A stretch of 64,000 bases of DNA from Bubalus kerabau. Lineage: Eukaryota > Chordata > Mammalia > Artiodactyla > Bovidae. Under the pieces are notes generated by a model. That model was not told the origin of the DNA. It worked only from the letters and a program-made list of their open reading frames with translations, and made no database searches. This document shows positions 21,673 to 31,867 of this stretch, in pieces; positions within the stretch are counted from its first letter, which is position 1, and every line of letters starts with the position of its first letter. Location of the stretch: positions 3,472,001 to 3,536,000 of the forward strand of contig NC_073642.1 in the NCBI RefSeq assembly GCF_029407905.1, read 5' to 3'. A program made the position numbers and the translations under genes.

Positions 21673-22415
21673 ACTCATCGTAGTTTTGGCTATTTTTAAT
21701 ATCACGTGTTGAAATGAGAATTTCACATAACAAAACCTCACAAAGAGTAATCAATTTATAACACAGAAAAAAAGTTTTATCATCCTAAAAACACAAGGTG
21801 TTTACTTATATACGGAAATCCTTTTGAATTTCTGAAAGTCAGACGTTTTACATAAAGCCTTGATCATATAGAAAGCATATGCAAAACATTTTAAAGAAAA
21901 TGCTCTAAGTGTCTAGAACTTAAAATTCTTTCATGATCTATTTACAGAAATATTTTTCTAAAGACTAGTAAAATAATAGTCTATGGCTTACAGTATTATT
22001 TTGCAGTGTTTGCATACTGATTCATAGAATACAATAATATTTTCCACAATGAAAAATATTATTTGACTTGCCTTTAAAACTATCTGAACTTTATTTCGTT
22101 TCATTAGTTGAGGATCTGTGCAAGGTACATCAACATAAACGTCCTAATTTATACAGTGATTTAGAAGACTTTTGCTGTAATAATGAGAGAAACTTGTCAG
22201 ATATGTAAAACCTAGATAATTCTACATACTCTGAGGAATCCATGCCATGGTTGCCCTTGCTTGTAAATATGTGGAATGTTTCTAACTGCCTATAAGCTTG
22301 TGTTCAAACTCAGTACTGCATTTACTAGTACATTTGTTTCATTAGTAGGCTAGTTACCTGATCTCTAAGATAATGTTGGATGAATACACTTAACACTACT
22401 GGAAAAAAAAAAAAG
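21673..22415. other. AT-rich unassigned intron
   Basis: AT-rich sequence ending in an A tract near 22400-22412. No recognisable repeat or exon. Confidence 0.4.
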
Positions 22416-22423
22416 AAATCTAG

Positions 22424-22530
22424 GACTTCCCTTGCAGTTTGGTGGTTGAGAATCTGCCTGCCTGGGGAAAGCTGACTGCAAGCCCAGTCAGCTCTCTGAT
22501 ATAGGACCTGGGAGAAACACTCTTAACCTT
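22424..22530 (+). mobile_element. CHR-type tRNA-derived SINE fragment
   Basis: The head GACTTCCCTTGCAGTTTGGT GGTTGAG is typical of artiodactyl CHR/SINE2 elements. The body is rearranged and short. Confidence 0.5.
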
Positions 22531-23310
22531 CTAGATCTGTGCTCTCCATGGAGAAGACAGTCCCCTTAACAGACCAAAGACTGGGGGGGGGGAGTCATAT
22601 TACAAATAAAGCACAGATATATGTACGGTACATAAATAAATATATAGCATATCCACAGTATTAAAATAGAGGAATAGTTAGAAAAAAAATATCTAAAAAG
22701 ACTCCTTAAGGGGGCAATAATGAAAAAAGAGTGAAAAAAAGGAAAACACTTCCCTACATTGCTTTGCTTAGGAATATAAATATCTTGGAAAGATGACATT
22801 GAATGTCATGTTAATCTTGAATAACTCCTGTTATTTACTCCTGTAAACTCCATTTACTCCTGTTATTGTGATAGTATTATTCCAGATTCTGTCTATAATT
22901 TGAGCAAGGACATGTCTAACTGAGAGACCCTGGAATTAACACTAACAAAGTGCTTGAGCTGTCCAAAGGGCGAGAGGAAGCTTGCACACCAGGGAAGGAG
23001 CAGGGGCTGTGATGCTGCTGTTAGCTACAGTGGTCCAAACAAAACTAGCGTGAGAGAAGGCAGGGTGGGCGCTGGGGACCCAGGATGCCTGGACGGGGGT
23101 GAGGTCACACACCACACTGACATGTTCCTGTGCAGGCTGAAGGCCTCCCAGCCCAGCAGGGAGAAGTGGTGACTGCCGCACCTTGCCCATCGCCCCTCCT
23201 CTACACCTGCCCTCGGAGGAGGGTGGAGTCATCACATCTCCACACAAAGTGACACGTGGACTGAACCTCAGGTAAGTGAGCCTTAAGAAGACGAAACCAG
23301 AGAGAAGGGA
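22531..23310. other. Unassigned intron sequence
   Basis: AT-rich to about 22950, then of average composition. A G tract is at 22584-22592. I see no exon or repeat I can name. Confidence 0.4.
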
Positions 23311-23319
23311 AGGGATCCA

Positions 23320-23505
23320 GCTTATACTTTATACCTGGAACACACCAGGCACTGTGCTGGAGCCTGGACAGGGGTTCCTGGGAGGTCAGCATCCTGATTT
23401 CCTTTGTACAGATGGGAAAAGAGGCACAGGGAGAGTGACATGTCCAGGGTCACCCCAGCCCATAATGTAGACTTGGGATTTGAACAGAGATCTGTAGGTA
23501 ACGGG
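23320..23505 (-). mobile_element. MIR SINE
   Basis: The complement of the MIR core is readable: CAGGCACTGTGCTGGAGCCT, then ACAGATGGGAAAAGAGGCAC, then GATTTGAACAGAGATCTG. Ancient mammalian SINE. Confidence 0.7.
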
Positions 23506-24348
23506 TGGGTGGAGTCCCTGCTTGCTACCTGATCCCACACAACGTACTGCCAGGGCAGGTGAGATGCAGCCACATCCTGCGAATATGGCACAGTGCCCAT
23601 CCACAGTCAGCTGAGCCTCCGGGTGCCTTTTATGTAAAAGTGCTGTGAGCTCTCTGAAGGAGGTATTGGACACTCACATGCCCGCCTCACTTTATCACCT
23701 GCACAAAGTAGAGCAGCCTGGCCATATACAGGACTGTTCTGCTCCATATCCCGCCCACCTCACACCCACAGTGAAAGCAGAACGATTTATGCTCAACGTC
23801 AAGGTGTCACTGATAACTTCAGGACCACCTCAGAGCCATCTCTTTTCTTGAAAAACCACTGGGGGCTCCGAATATCCTGAATCTTAAATTGCCTGGCATC
23901 TGTATGTAGCTATGACCTATCCAAACCTATGTAAAGGGCACACTGCTTGGAAATTCCCAGAGGAAGGCAGAGATCCACAGAAACTGCTTATTTTTCAGGT
24001 GCCCCCTTCAATGTCATGGTTTGGGCACCACCATGATTTGACCTGTTTGCTCCATGGTACAATGTATGGAAGGCTCTATTTCTCATCTGTGGTTAATGAC
24101 TCCTGGAGACCCACAGGAGGAGGCTGGTGCAAACAGGAAGGCTACACTGGGGCTGCAGGACCACATGGAGAAGTCTGGGAAGCTCCTCTGCAAGTCGTCT
24201 GCTAAACAAAGTTCTACCTTCTATAACAGTGGTTTCTGAACTACTCTTTTTCAACCTCAGTGTTACATGGAAGTCTAGTGTTGTAGAGAAGAGTCAATTC
24301 TAACTTCATGTTGGAACTACTTCTTTGACTTGCTTTTTGTTGCTTTGC
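23506..24348. other. Unassigned intron sequence
   Basis: No repeat or exon recognised. Overlapping short ORFs on both strands have no known motif. Confidence 0.4.
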
Positions 24349-24796
24349 TGTTAAAATCATACATAATGGCCTGGCTCCAGAGGACCCTGCCCCTCTGCCT
24401 GACTGGTAAACTAAAGTGTCTTTGTTCAGCTCAAGAGAGATAATCTGACCCTGCCCACCGGTGAATGGACGCAAGGAAGAAGAGATTAACACATCCCTTC
24501 CCAGATACTGGCCATTCTCAGAGACTTTTTGCAAGACTAATGGCCCTTTAAACTTCACTTCTCCTCTCTCTATTCTGCCTTTCAACTTTAGTTCCTTACT
24601 GCTTCTCTCTCTGGTTCTATAAAAAAAACCTGGCACCCAGGCCCCGACAACATGGTTATTTTGAGACATTAGTCTGCCATCTTCTCGGTCTGCCAGCTTT
24701 CTGAATAAAGTCATATCCCTTGCCTCCACATCTCCTCTTCTGCATTCATTGGCCTGTCGTGCGGTGAGCAGAGCGAGCTTGGACTCAGTCAAACTA
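24349..24796 (+). mobile_element. LTR of an endogenous retrovirus-like element (solo)
   Basis: Sense-strand LTR layout: a promoter-like TATA stretch (TCTATAAAAAAAACC near 24617), the polyadenylation signal GAATAAAG near 24703, and a CTTGGACTCAGTC end near 24779. Internal retroviral sequence is not seen on either side. The family was not assigned and the edges are approximate. A 218-codon ORF on the opposite strand (24897-24241) is just the LTR read backwards. Confidence 0.65.
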
Positions 24797-25223
24797 GTGC
24801 AAAAGAGGCCAAGATGAAGCTTATTGGCCCAAAGTTTTCCCGAGGCCAGCAGCCCCCACTGCGGGCTGAAGTCACCCCACAGATGGCTAAAAATCATGGC
24901 CGGGGCCTCACAGATGCCCCAGGTCCAGGCAATGAGAGGCAGAAAGGAGCCTTTTGGGGCTTCTAGTCTAAACGCTCTTAATCTTCATCCCCAGAGCCAG
25001 ACCTGATGCAGGGCCTCACCCGCAGGAATTTCAGACCTCAGAGAACTTCTGAGGCAAGTTCAGGCTCCAAAGCTCCCCATCCGCTGGATCCTCCCCTACC
25101 CTCCATTCTAGCCCAAACCCTTGAGAGCAGGAAAAGGTCCCCCAGAGAGGCGAAGCTCCGCTGTGGGGAGGGGCTGGTTTCTCAGGAACCCCGTAGCGGG
25201 GAGCTGCCCGCGGGCACAGGTAC
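24797..25223. other. Intron start downstream of window exon 8
   Basis: GC-moderate intron sequence next to the exon 8 donor. No repeat recognised. Confidence 0.45.
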
Positions 25224-25791
25224 CTGTGGAGCAGGGCAGCAGGAGGTCCATGACCACCGAGTCGGCGCCCTTGGTGTACACGTTGATCTCGTCCGTGAGG
25301 GGGTGCCTGATCACCACCGACATCCTCTTGCGGATGGAGTCGAAGCCCAGCGTGTGCAGGAGCTCGAAGGTGAGCCTGCCCAGGTGGGGCAGCTCCACTG
25401 ACACCTGGTCGTGCAGCCGGCCCACGAGGGCGCAGCTGTAGGCGCGGGCGGCATGCACGAGCGCCGCCTCGTCGGGACTCTCAGCCTCGTAGCGCAGCTC
25501 CGGCCTGGGCTCCTGCCCCGTTGCGGATCGCTCTGCGGCCCAGCTGTCTGCCGCGCTGCTGTAGCCGTTGCTGGCGAGGTGCGGGGCCCCGGGGCCCAGC
25601 CTCTCCTCCAGCCTGAGCAGCGCGCCGTCGTTGGCCAGCGTGGACAGAAGGCTGGCCTTGGGCGCAGACTTGGCGGCCACGCTTGCGCTCCCGACGCTGC
25701 TGCCGCCCAAAGTCAGGCGACTGGGTGTGAACCTCCGGAGGAAATCTTCGATGGTCTTCACTGGGGACTTGAGCTCGAAGCGCACCCTCAC
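25224..25791 (-). CDS. ATP10A: ATP10A window exon 8 (large N-domain exon)
   Basis: 568 nt, 189 codons plus G. It begins VRVRFELKSPVKTIEDFLRR. After a variable Ser/Ala-rich insert comes RYEAESPDEAALVHAARAY (SPDEAAL is the P4 N-domain signature), then LLHTLGFDSIRKRMSVVIR and NVYTKGADSVVMDLL. KGAD (bases 25272-25261) is a nucleotide-binding motif. The acceptor AG is at 25793-25792. The donor is ACAG|GTACCT, with the intron starting at 25223. This is the largest coding exon in the window and is dense in CpG. No frame break was seen. Confidence 0.97.
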
Positions 25792-26670
25792 CTGGCAGGG
25801 CAGAAATCAGAAGGTAGGTGAGGCATCTCCCCAGAGGCCTCACCCCAGCCCCCACAGGGCTGCCCTCCAATTCCCCAGGGGGTGCTGGACGTGGATTTTC
25901 CATTTCCCTCTGAAAACTGCAACCAAAGCCAGCATGTCTTCCTTGAGACCACCCCTTGGCTCTCCCCGGCACCTCAACACAGGTTCTGCCACATGCATTC
26001 TTTCAGAATGTGACTGATTGTAGTGTAGGCACTGGGTGGCCCGTGATGCCCAAGACTAGACTTTGGAACTGTCCCCTTATAGCGGTTCCCTTGCTCTTCA
26101 GAAACTTCCCAGAAGTGGGCCTCCCACTGCCTGGAACAAACCTTGCCTTTTTTTTTTTTTTCCAATTAAAAAAATCATTTAACAAAATTTAGACATTCCT
26201 TTGGAATTATGTCCATAAAAAATTTAAGTTTACACAATATTTCCCAAACCCCAAAGAATCTTTCCTAGAGACACATTCATATGCAGTCTGAGGAGTCTGC
26301 TCCCTGCATGGAGCTCACGCTCCATGTGAGTGCCATGTGCTCCATATGTGACCGTGGGCACAACACTGTTCAGTCACGTTGGAGTTTCTCTTACTTATTC
26401 GGTAACTGCAACAACACCTGGGTCAGTCAAGTAGGGTCTAGCCTAGAAACCAGATGCCTCTTCAGCACAGTGTTCCAGAGGAGCTAAGGAAGGTGGAGGA
26501 AGGGCCCTGTGGGATGTGGACGCTGCTGACAGCTGAGCACCAGCAGGAAGCGACCCCATCTAAGGCTGGCAGCATAAGCCTGTGGTCTCTCAGTGGCAGA
26601 GCCTGTTTGCTTGAGACCAACTGGGCCCCTGGGGCTTCCCCAGGTGAGTGAGGTGTGAGAAGAGCCTGGA
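25792..26670. other. Intron upstream of window exon 8, unassigned
   Basis: It has the acceptor side of the GC-AG intron (CTGCCCTGCCAG) and a T17-type tract at 26147-26162 followed by an A-rich segment. No named repeat. Confidence 0.45.
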
Positions 26671-27608
26671 GGGGTCCCACTGCTACCAAACATGCTGCCG
26701 CCACCACAGAAGCAAGAGGTCCTTGTTCTCCCTTTGTCACCCCCAGCGGCTTCACCAGCAGAACCTGCTGGCAGGGCTGGACTGAGGAAGGGGCCTGGGA
26801 GAGTTGGGGGCGACGTCAGGAGACAGGCCTATGGCATGCATCTCACCCAAGAACCTTCACGTGTGTCCACTTAGAGTTGTTTGGCTGTACACGCTCAGCC
26901 ATGCTTAGGTGCACCCTCCCTCCAGGTCCACCTGGAGGAGTACTTGGCTCAAAGAGGTGCCTTTCACACATGAAATGCTCCTCTCTTTGGAGAAAATCTT
27001 GATGTTAACCCAAACAAAATCCAACTTGGGTGTTGTTATGTTTCCACCACCTTTAGTAACTTACCACTGATTCTCAACCACTTTTTGAACGCTGGTGTTT
27101 TAACAACCTTTGTTAGCATCACGGATATTTCCTGTGTGCCAAACCCTACTCTGAGACCTTTCCCTAAATCCCAGCATTGCCCCCACACCCCAGAAGGGGA
27201 GTCTGAGACACAGGAGGGGACTGGTTTATAGTGATGGTTCAAGTCCAGGCAGCTCCTCCCTGGGCCCCAGCCTGTCCTCTGCGCGCTGAGGCTCTGGTCA
27301 GCACGGAGGCAGCCAGCACCCCCACCTTAAGCCCCGCCTGGACGCTCTGTCCCTGTCTCACCCCAGGCTTGGTAGCCGTCTCTGGCTGGCCGTCCTCTCC
27401 CTCTTGACCACAATCCTGGCGTCCGCCCACCACAGTCTGGGGATGTCCCCACAGAGCTGTGGGGCTGGTGTGCCCTGTCTGAAGCCCTCAGTGCACCCCC
27501 AAAAGCTGAGAGTGGTGCGCAGTGACCCAGGCTCCCTCTCAGGAAGACAGACACCGCATCCAGGCCTAGGCCTCTGTGGGCTTCCAGGACGGAAGCTCCC
27601 GAACTTGC
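26671..27608. other. GC-AG intron, donor side; MIR-like remnant
   Basis: The intron runs from the GC donor at 27608 to 25792 (1817 nt). About 27050-27240 resembles a degraded MIR in minus orientation (GTGCCAAACCCTACTCTGAG, then GTCTGAGACACAGGAGGGGA). I cannot assign the rest. Confidence 0.5.
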
Positions 27609-27803
27609 CTTTTGTCGTGGCTGATCCGGGGATGTGACCACCACTGTGTTGCAGATGGTGAGCGCAATGAAGAAGTCGAAAATGTCAGACAGCTCGGGCG
27701 AGAGGTGGTCCAGCGGGTGCTCCTGATGCCTCGCGGAGGCCAGGCACCTGCCACACTCGCGCACCTTCTCCAGCAGCTTGGGGTCAGGCGTTACGTCCTT
27801 CTC
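27609..27803 (-). CDS. ATP10A: ATP10A window exon 7 (start of N-domain; GC donor)
   Basis: 195 nt, exactly 65 codons. The peptide starts EKDVTPDPKLLEKV and contains HLSPELSDIFDFFIALTICN and TVVVTSPDQPRQK. FFIALTICNTV is the conserved P4-ATPase motif at the start of the nucleotide-binding domain. The acceptor is TCAG upstream of 27803. The 5' splice site is AAG|GCAAGT (27608-27603), so it is GC rather than GT. The nearest alternative GT, five bases downstream, would break the frame into the next exon. Confidence 0.94.
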
Positions 27804-29173
27804 CTGAGGAGGACACAGAGGCCGGGGGTCAGTCTGATCCAGGGACTGGCCCACTGCTCTTTTGGTGCTTGACTATTTAGGGCACCTCGATTTTACCAGA
27901 AGCTGTAAACAGACCTGCACCTCACACATACCCATCACTTTATAATGACAAATTATATATCATCTTAATTGTGTAAGAATATACAGCCTACAAATGAACT
28001 GAAATGCATATATTTTTATATATAAGAAGGTATATATGTTGTTTATAAAATAATACCTCCAAGAATATATATTACAAAGTAACATACCTTACTCAGAAAT
28101 ATTTGGAGAAATAAGAGAATCATAGGGAAAATGTAGCAGGTCTCTATTACACCACCTCATAGTAATATATACTTTTTGGAAAACACGCTTCTCTGCTTTT
28201 CCTTTGTCTTTTTTTCTATAGATTTACGTTTTAATCAAAATACTTTATACGTAAATGGCAGTTTCCATTTCTACAAAAACATTATATCGCCTCAACTTTA
28301 CCAGGCCTTTAACAGCCTTTTGAAAACATATTTTTTAACAGCTTCAAAACAGACATAATTTACTTGACCATTCCTTTATCACTGGGTATATTTCTTCACT
28401 GTTTTATTGATGTAAATGACACACTGATAAGCTTCTATGCACAGAAATTATTCACTAAATCAGTAACTACCTAGGTCAAAGAGTTGTTGTTTAGGTGCCA
28501 AGTCGTGTCTGACTTTTTGTCTGACTTCATATATTTCTGACCCATACTGCCTCCAAAATTGGGATCAGCAAAGGCTGGGAGAGATTTCCATCATAGTCTC
28601 CCTCCTGCCTGGGGTGAGAGCTCCGTGTCACATACCCCATGCAAACCCACCCACCAGCGACCACAAGTCTACCACGAGTCTAGGTGACCTCTGTGGCACC
28701 TTCTGTACAGGTTTCCAAGAACATAAAAGAGTAAGGCCACCATACATGAGCAGAACGGATTCTCCCTCACTGAAAGGATCTTTCAGAGGTTGTCACATGC
28801 ACTTCTGGAAATTTCCCTACCAGAGAACGGTCCATAAATGTTTGGGCAGCTGACAAGGCAAGGGATGGATTTGGGCTCATCTAACTCAAACTCTTTTTCT
28901 TAAACTTGGGTTTTTTCAGAGCTGTCATCTTGCCCTGCTGTTGTATTCATCTCGTAGGGCAGGACGGACTTCCTTTGTGTCCCCCATCCTAGTGGTCACT
29001 CGCGGTTCCCAGCCTGAGAAGTCTGCTGTGTCAGTGCTTCAGGAAAGATTCCGTGGAGTGGGGAGAAGACACTGGCCAGAAAAACACTCCCTGACTGAAC
29101 AGAGGAAACCCCACATGCAAGAGCAGACGCCTTCGGTGCCAAGGGGCGGTCACAGGAGGGCAGGAGGACTCAC
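27804..29173. other. Intron between window exons 6 and 7
   Basis: AT-rich part at 27880-28470 with TA runs (about 27995-28075). A Bov-A SINE remnant in minus orientation lies at about 28483-28535 (GTTGTTGTTTAGGTGCCAAG, then TCGTGTCTGACTTTTTG). I cannot assign the rest. No coding motif. Confidence 0.5.
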
Positions 29174-29391
29174 CATGGGGCTGCTGAAGGCCGTGAGCTC
29201 GGTCAGCATGCTGACGCGCCGGGCCTCCGTGCGGCTGCCCGTGCGCCGGTGCGCCCTGCTGCTCTGGCTCTGGTGGGCAGCTCGGGCGCTCGGGTGGCCC
29301 CCGGTGCCCCCTCGCAGGGGCAGCGAGCCCCCCCTGGGAACCACCTCCTCCTCCTCTGAGTCTGCTTCCTGGTACCTGGCCAGACGCTGGG
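29174..29391 (-). CDS. ATP10A: ATP10A window exon 6 (P/N-domain linker)
   Basis: 218 nt (73 codons with the split Ala). It encodes AQRLARYQEADSEEEEVV, then a Gly/Arg/Ser-rich low-complexity stretch including SHRRTGS-like residues (here RAHRRTGSRTEARR), ending AFSSPM. This linker between the phosphorylation site and the nucleotide-binding domain is characteristic of the class 5 flippases and is the fastest-changing part of the protein. It is Gly/Ala/Pro-richer here than I recall for human. The acceptor is at 29393-29392 and the donor is GTGAG from 29173. The exon is GC- and CpG-rich. Confidence 0.93.
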
Positions 29392-30544
29392 CTGTGGAGA
29401 GAGGGACACCAAGTCACACTTCGTGGGGAGGCCAGGCATGAAACTGAGGGATTTGGGTTCCAATGAGGCACACGCTGGGTGTCCCCAGGCCCTCTCCCTC
29501 TTCTTTCTGATGGTGAGACCACATTTGACAGGGGTTTCCACTGAGGGATGAGGGCTGTTCTCATTTACATGTACCTTCAGTGAACCCATGGGGCTTACGT
29601 TCTCAACTCTACTTCACAGATGAGAAGACAGAGTCTCGGCTCATTAAGGTCACAGGGTGCAGGGGTGAGGATGTCACTTACGCCCTCAGGTTGCAAAGCC
29701 CACGTCCCATCCATGATGGCACAGAGGCCGTCCCATCCCACAGAAAGTCAGATGTGGGTGGAGTCACACACGGCCCGTCTGTTCAGCAGAGCCCCAGTGT
29801 GAATGGGGTGGATGGGCAGGAGGGCTGGAAGGCCCACAGAGGAGCTGGGCTCCAGGCTTGGACCTTCATCCCAAGACCACTGAGACACCTGCTCACTGGG
29901 ACCATCAGGACAGGTCATACCCCCATCTTCCCTTCCTTGAGCGCCTGCCTTGCAGTCAAGCAGAAATAGCAATTCTGGGGCTGTGCTGAGGGTGCTCTCC
30001 TGAGGAGGCTCCTTGCTCAGAGTCGGGTGGGGAGTGGGTGCTGTACTCACCCCATGAGGATGCGCACTTCCCACTGGGGAGGCTCACACCCTCCTGGGCT
30101 CACCCAGCGGGGACGAATGCTCCCTGAGATCCCCCCAGCAGGCAGCGCTCCGCTGAGGCCCGTGACTGTGATGCTGCGCTTGAGCCCTAGGGGGTGCCGG
30201 GGAGCAAGAGTCCCTGAAGCTGCCAGGGCTGCTGTGAATCAGAGGGAAATGCACGGTGCCGCTGATTGCTAATACGGGCTCTCAACACGTCTTCTCAGCT
30301 TTACCTAGTTAGCTCTGCGTCTTTCATCATGGATGAGCAGCAGGAGAGCATCACAGGGACCAACACAAGCAACTACTAAGGGCGTCCAGGGCAGGCCTGG
30401 TGCGGGGTGGCAGCTGGGGGCGGCCTGTGCAAGGAGCTGAGAGAGGCGACCCCATCTGGGCTTGCCAGGGCATGGGCTGTCATGCGGGTCAGGCCCTGAA
30501 CTCAGCATCTTCCTCGGGAAGACTTTTTAGAGATAAGGAAAGGG
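29392..30544. other. Intron 5' of window exon 6, mostly unassigned
   Basis: A MIR-like remnant in minus orientation is at about 29590-29700 (CACAGATGAGAAGACAGAGT). GC-rich elsewhere. Short ORFs without known domains. Confidence 0.4.
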
Positions 30545-30547
30545 ATC

Positions 30548-30858
30548 CAACTAGTTTATTCTAAAGGAAACCAGTCCTGAATACTCATTGGAAGGACTCA
30601 TGCTGAAGCTGAAGCTCCAATACTTTGGCCACCTGATGCAAAGTGCTGACTCAATGGAAAAGACTGTGATGCTAGGAAAGATTGAAGGCGGGAGGAGAAG
30701 GGGACAACAGAGGATGAGATGGTTGGATGGCATCAGCCACTTGATGGACATGAGTTTGAGTAAGCTCCAGGAGCTGGTGATGGACAGGGAGGCCTGGTGT
30801 GCTGCAGTCCATGAGGTCACAAAGAGTCGGACACGACTGAGCAACTTCAACTGTTGTT
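30548..30858 (+). mobile_element. BovB 3' fragment
   Basis: A 5'-truncated sense BovB: AAGGACTCATGCTGAAGCTG, then ATGAGATGGTTGGATGGCAT, then AAAGAGTCGGACACGACTGA. It ends in a short inverted motif (CAACTTCAACTGTTGTTGAAG) near 30841-30861. Confidence 0.9.
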
Positions 30859-30861
30859 GAA

Positions 30862-31856
30862 GTTCAGCAACAGTCTGAACTTCAGCAACTGAAGGAAAGG
30901 GAAGTCACCCGCCCATGGCTGCCCGGCTGTGTAACTGCCAACCCCAGGATTCCACTTCAGGAGCTCCTAATCCCAGGAAAAGACTCCTGCACACACTGCC
31001 TCTGAGCCCACACCGCGGCCACCTGGTGGTGTGGTGCTGAGAGGGTGGCAGGGAAGGCAAAGCCAGGACCGGGCCTGTCCAGTTCCTGGGCTTGGAAACT
31101 ACGAGTGTGGTGTCAGCCTCCCGGGGCACACCGGCCTGCCCACGCTCCCACAGCAGTGGTAGATATTAGCCTGAGAGTGGCCGTCCCTCAGGCCACTGCT
31201 GTGTCTGTGTTGTGTGAACGGGCAGCAGTGAGGCCCTCAAGGTCCTTAGGGAAGATGGGGCTAAGAGGCAGCTGACACTTGACCCTAGTCCTGTACTGTC
31301 ACCAGGACATGAGGTAGAGACGGATGCACCTAAGGTCTATGTGGCCAGTTCAAGTACACGTGAGCTAAGCTCACTGCTCAGAGACAAACTGACCTGAATT
31401 CATTTTACTGATCTGAGATGTTAGACCATGGCAGCACCCACTAAGGCAGACCTCGGCCCTGGGGGTCACTGATCATTGTTCTTCTTTAAATCACACTTCA
31501 GATACACCTGGCTGTTTCTACCTTCTCCAGAAATGCTTTCCTGTGTCTTCTGGGGTGATGGACCACTCTGGTTTTATGGTAAGCATCTGACAACTCTCAA
31601 AATCCTTCTGTAATCTTATGTGGAATTCTGCCCACAGAGCCCCAGTTCCAGTTTAATGGCTGACTTTAGACCTGGTCCCCTGAGTCCTTCACAACCAGCC
31701 TGAATTCTGCTTTTAGGACTCCAAGCTGTTCTGCACAAGTCCAAGGAGTCCAGGAAGGGACAAGTCAGAGAAAGAGGCAGGTGGGTGGATGGGACACTGT
31801 TCCTGACCATTTATTATTGGGTGGCAAATAAAACATTAAACAAATTGGATATGTTC
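30862..31856. other. Unassigned intron sequence
   Basis: No repeat or exon recognised. Composition is average to GC-rich. Confidence 0.4.
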
Positions 31857-31867
31857 CTATGCCTTCT

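Noticed and set aside
24241..24897. 218-codon ORF on the minus strand
   Set aside because: It is the complement of an LTR whose TATA and polyadenylation signals read on the plus strand. No protein motif.
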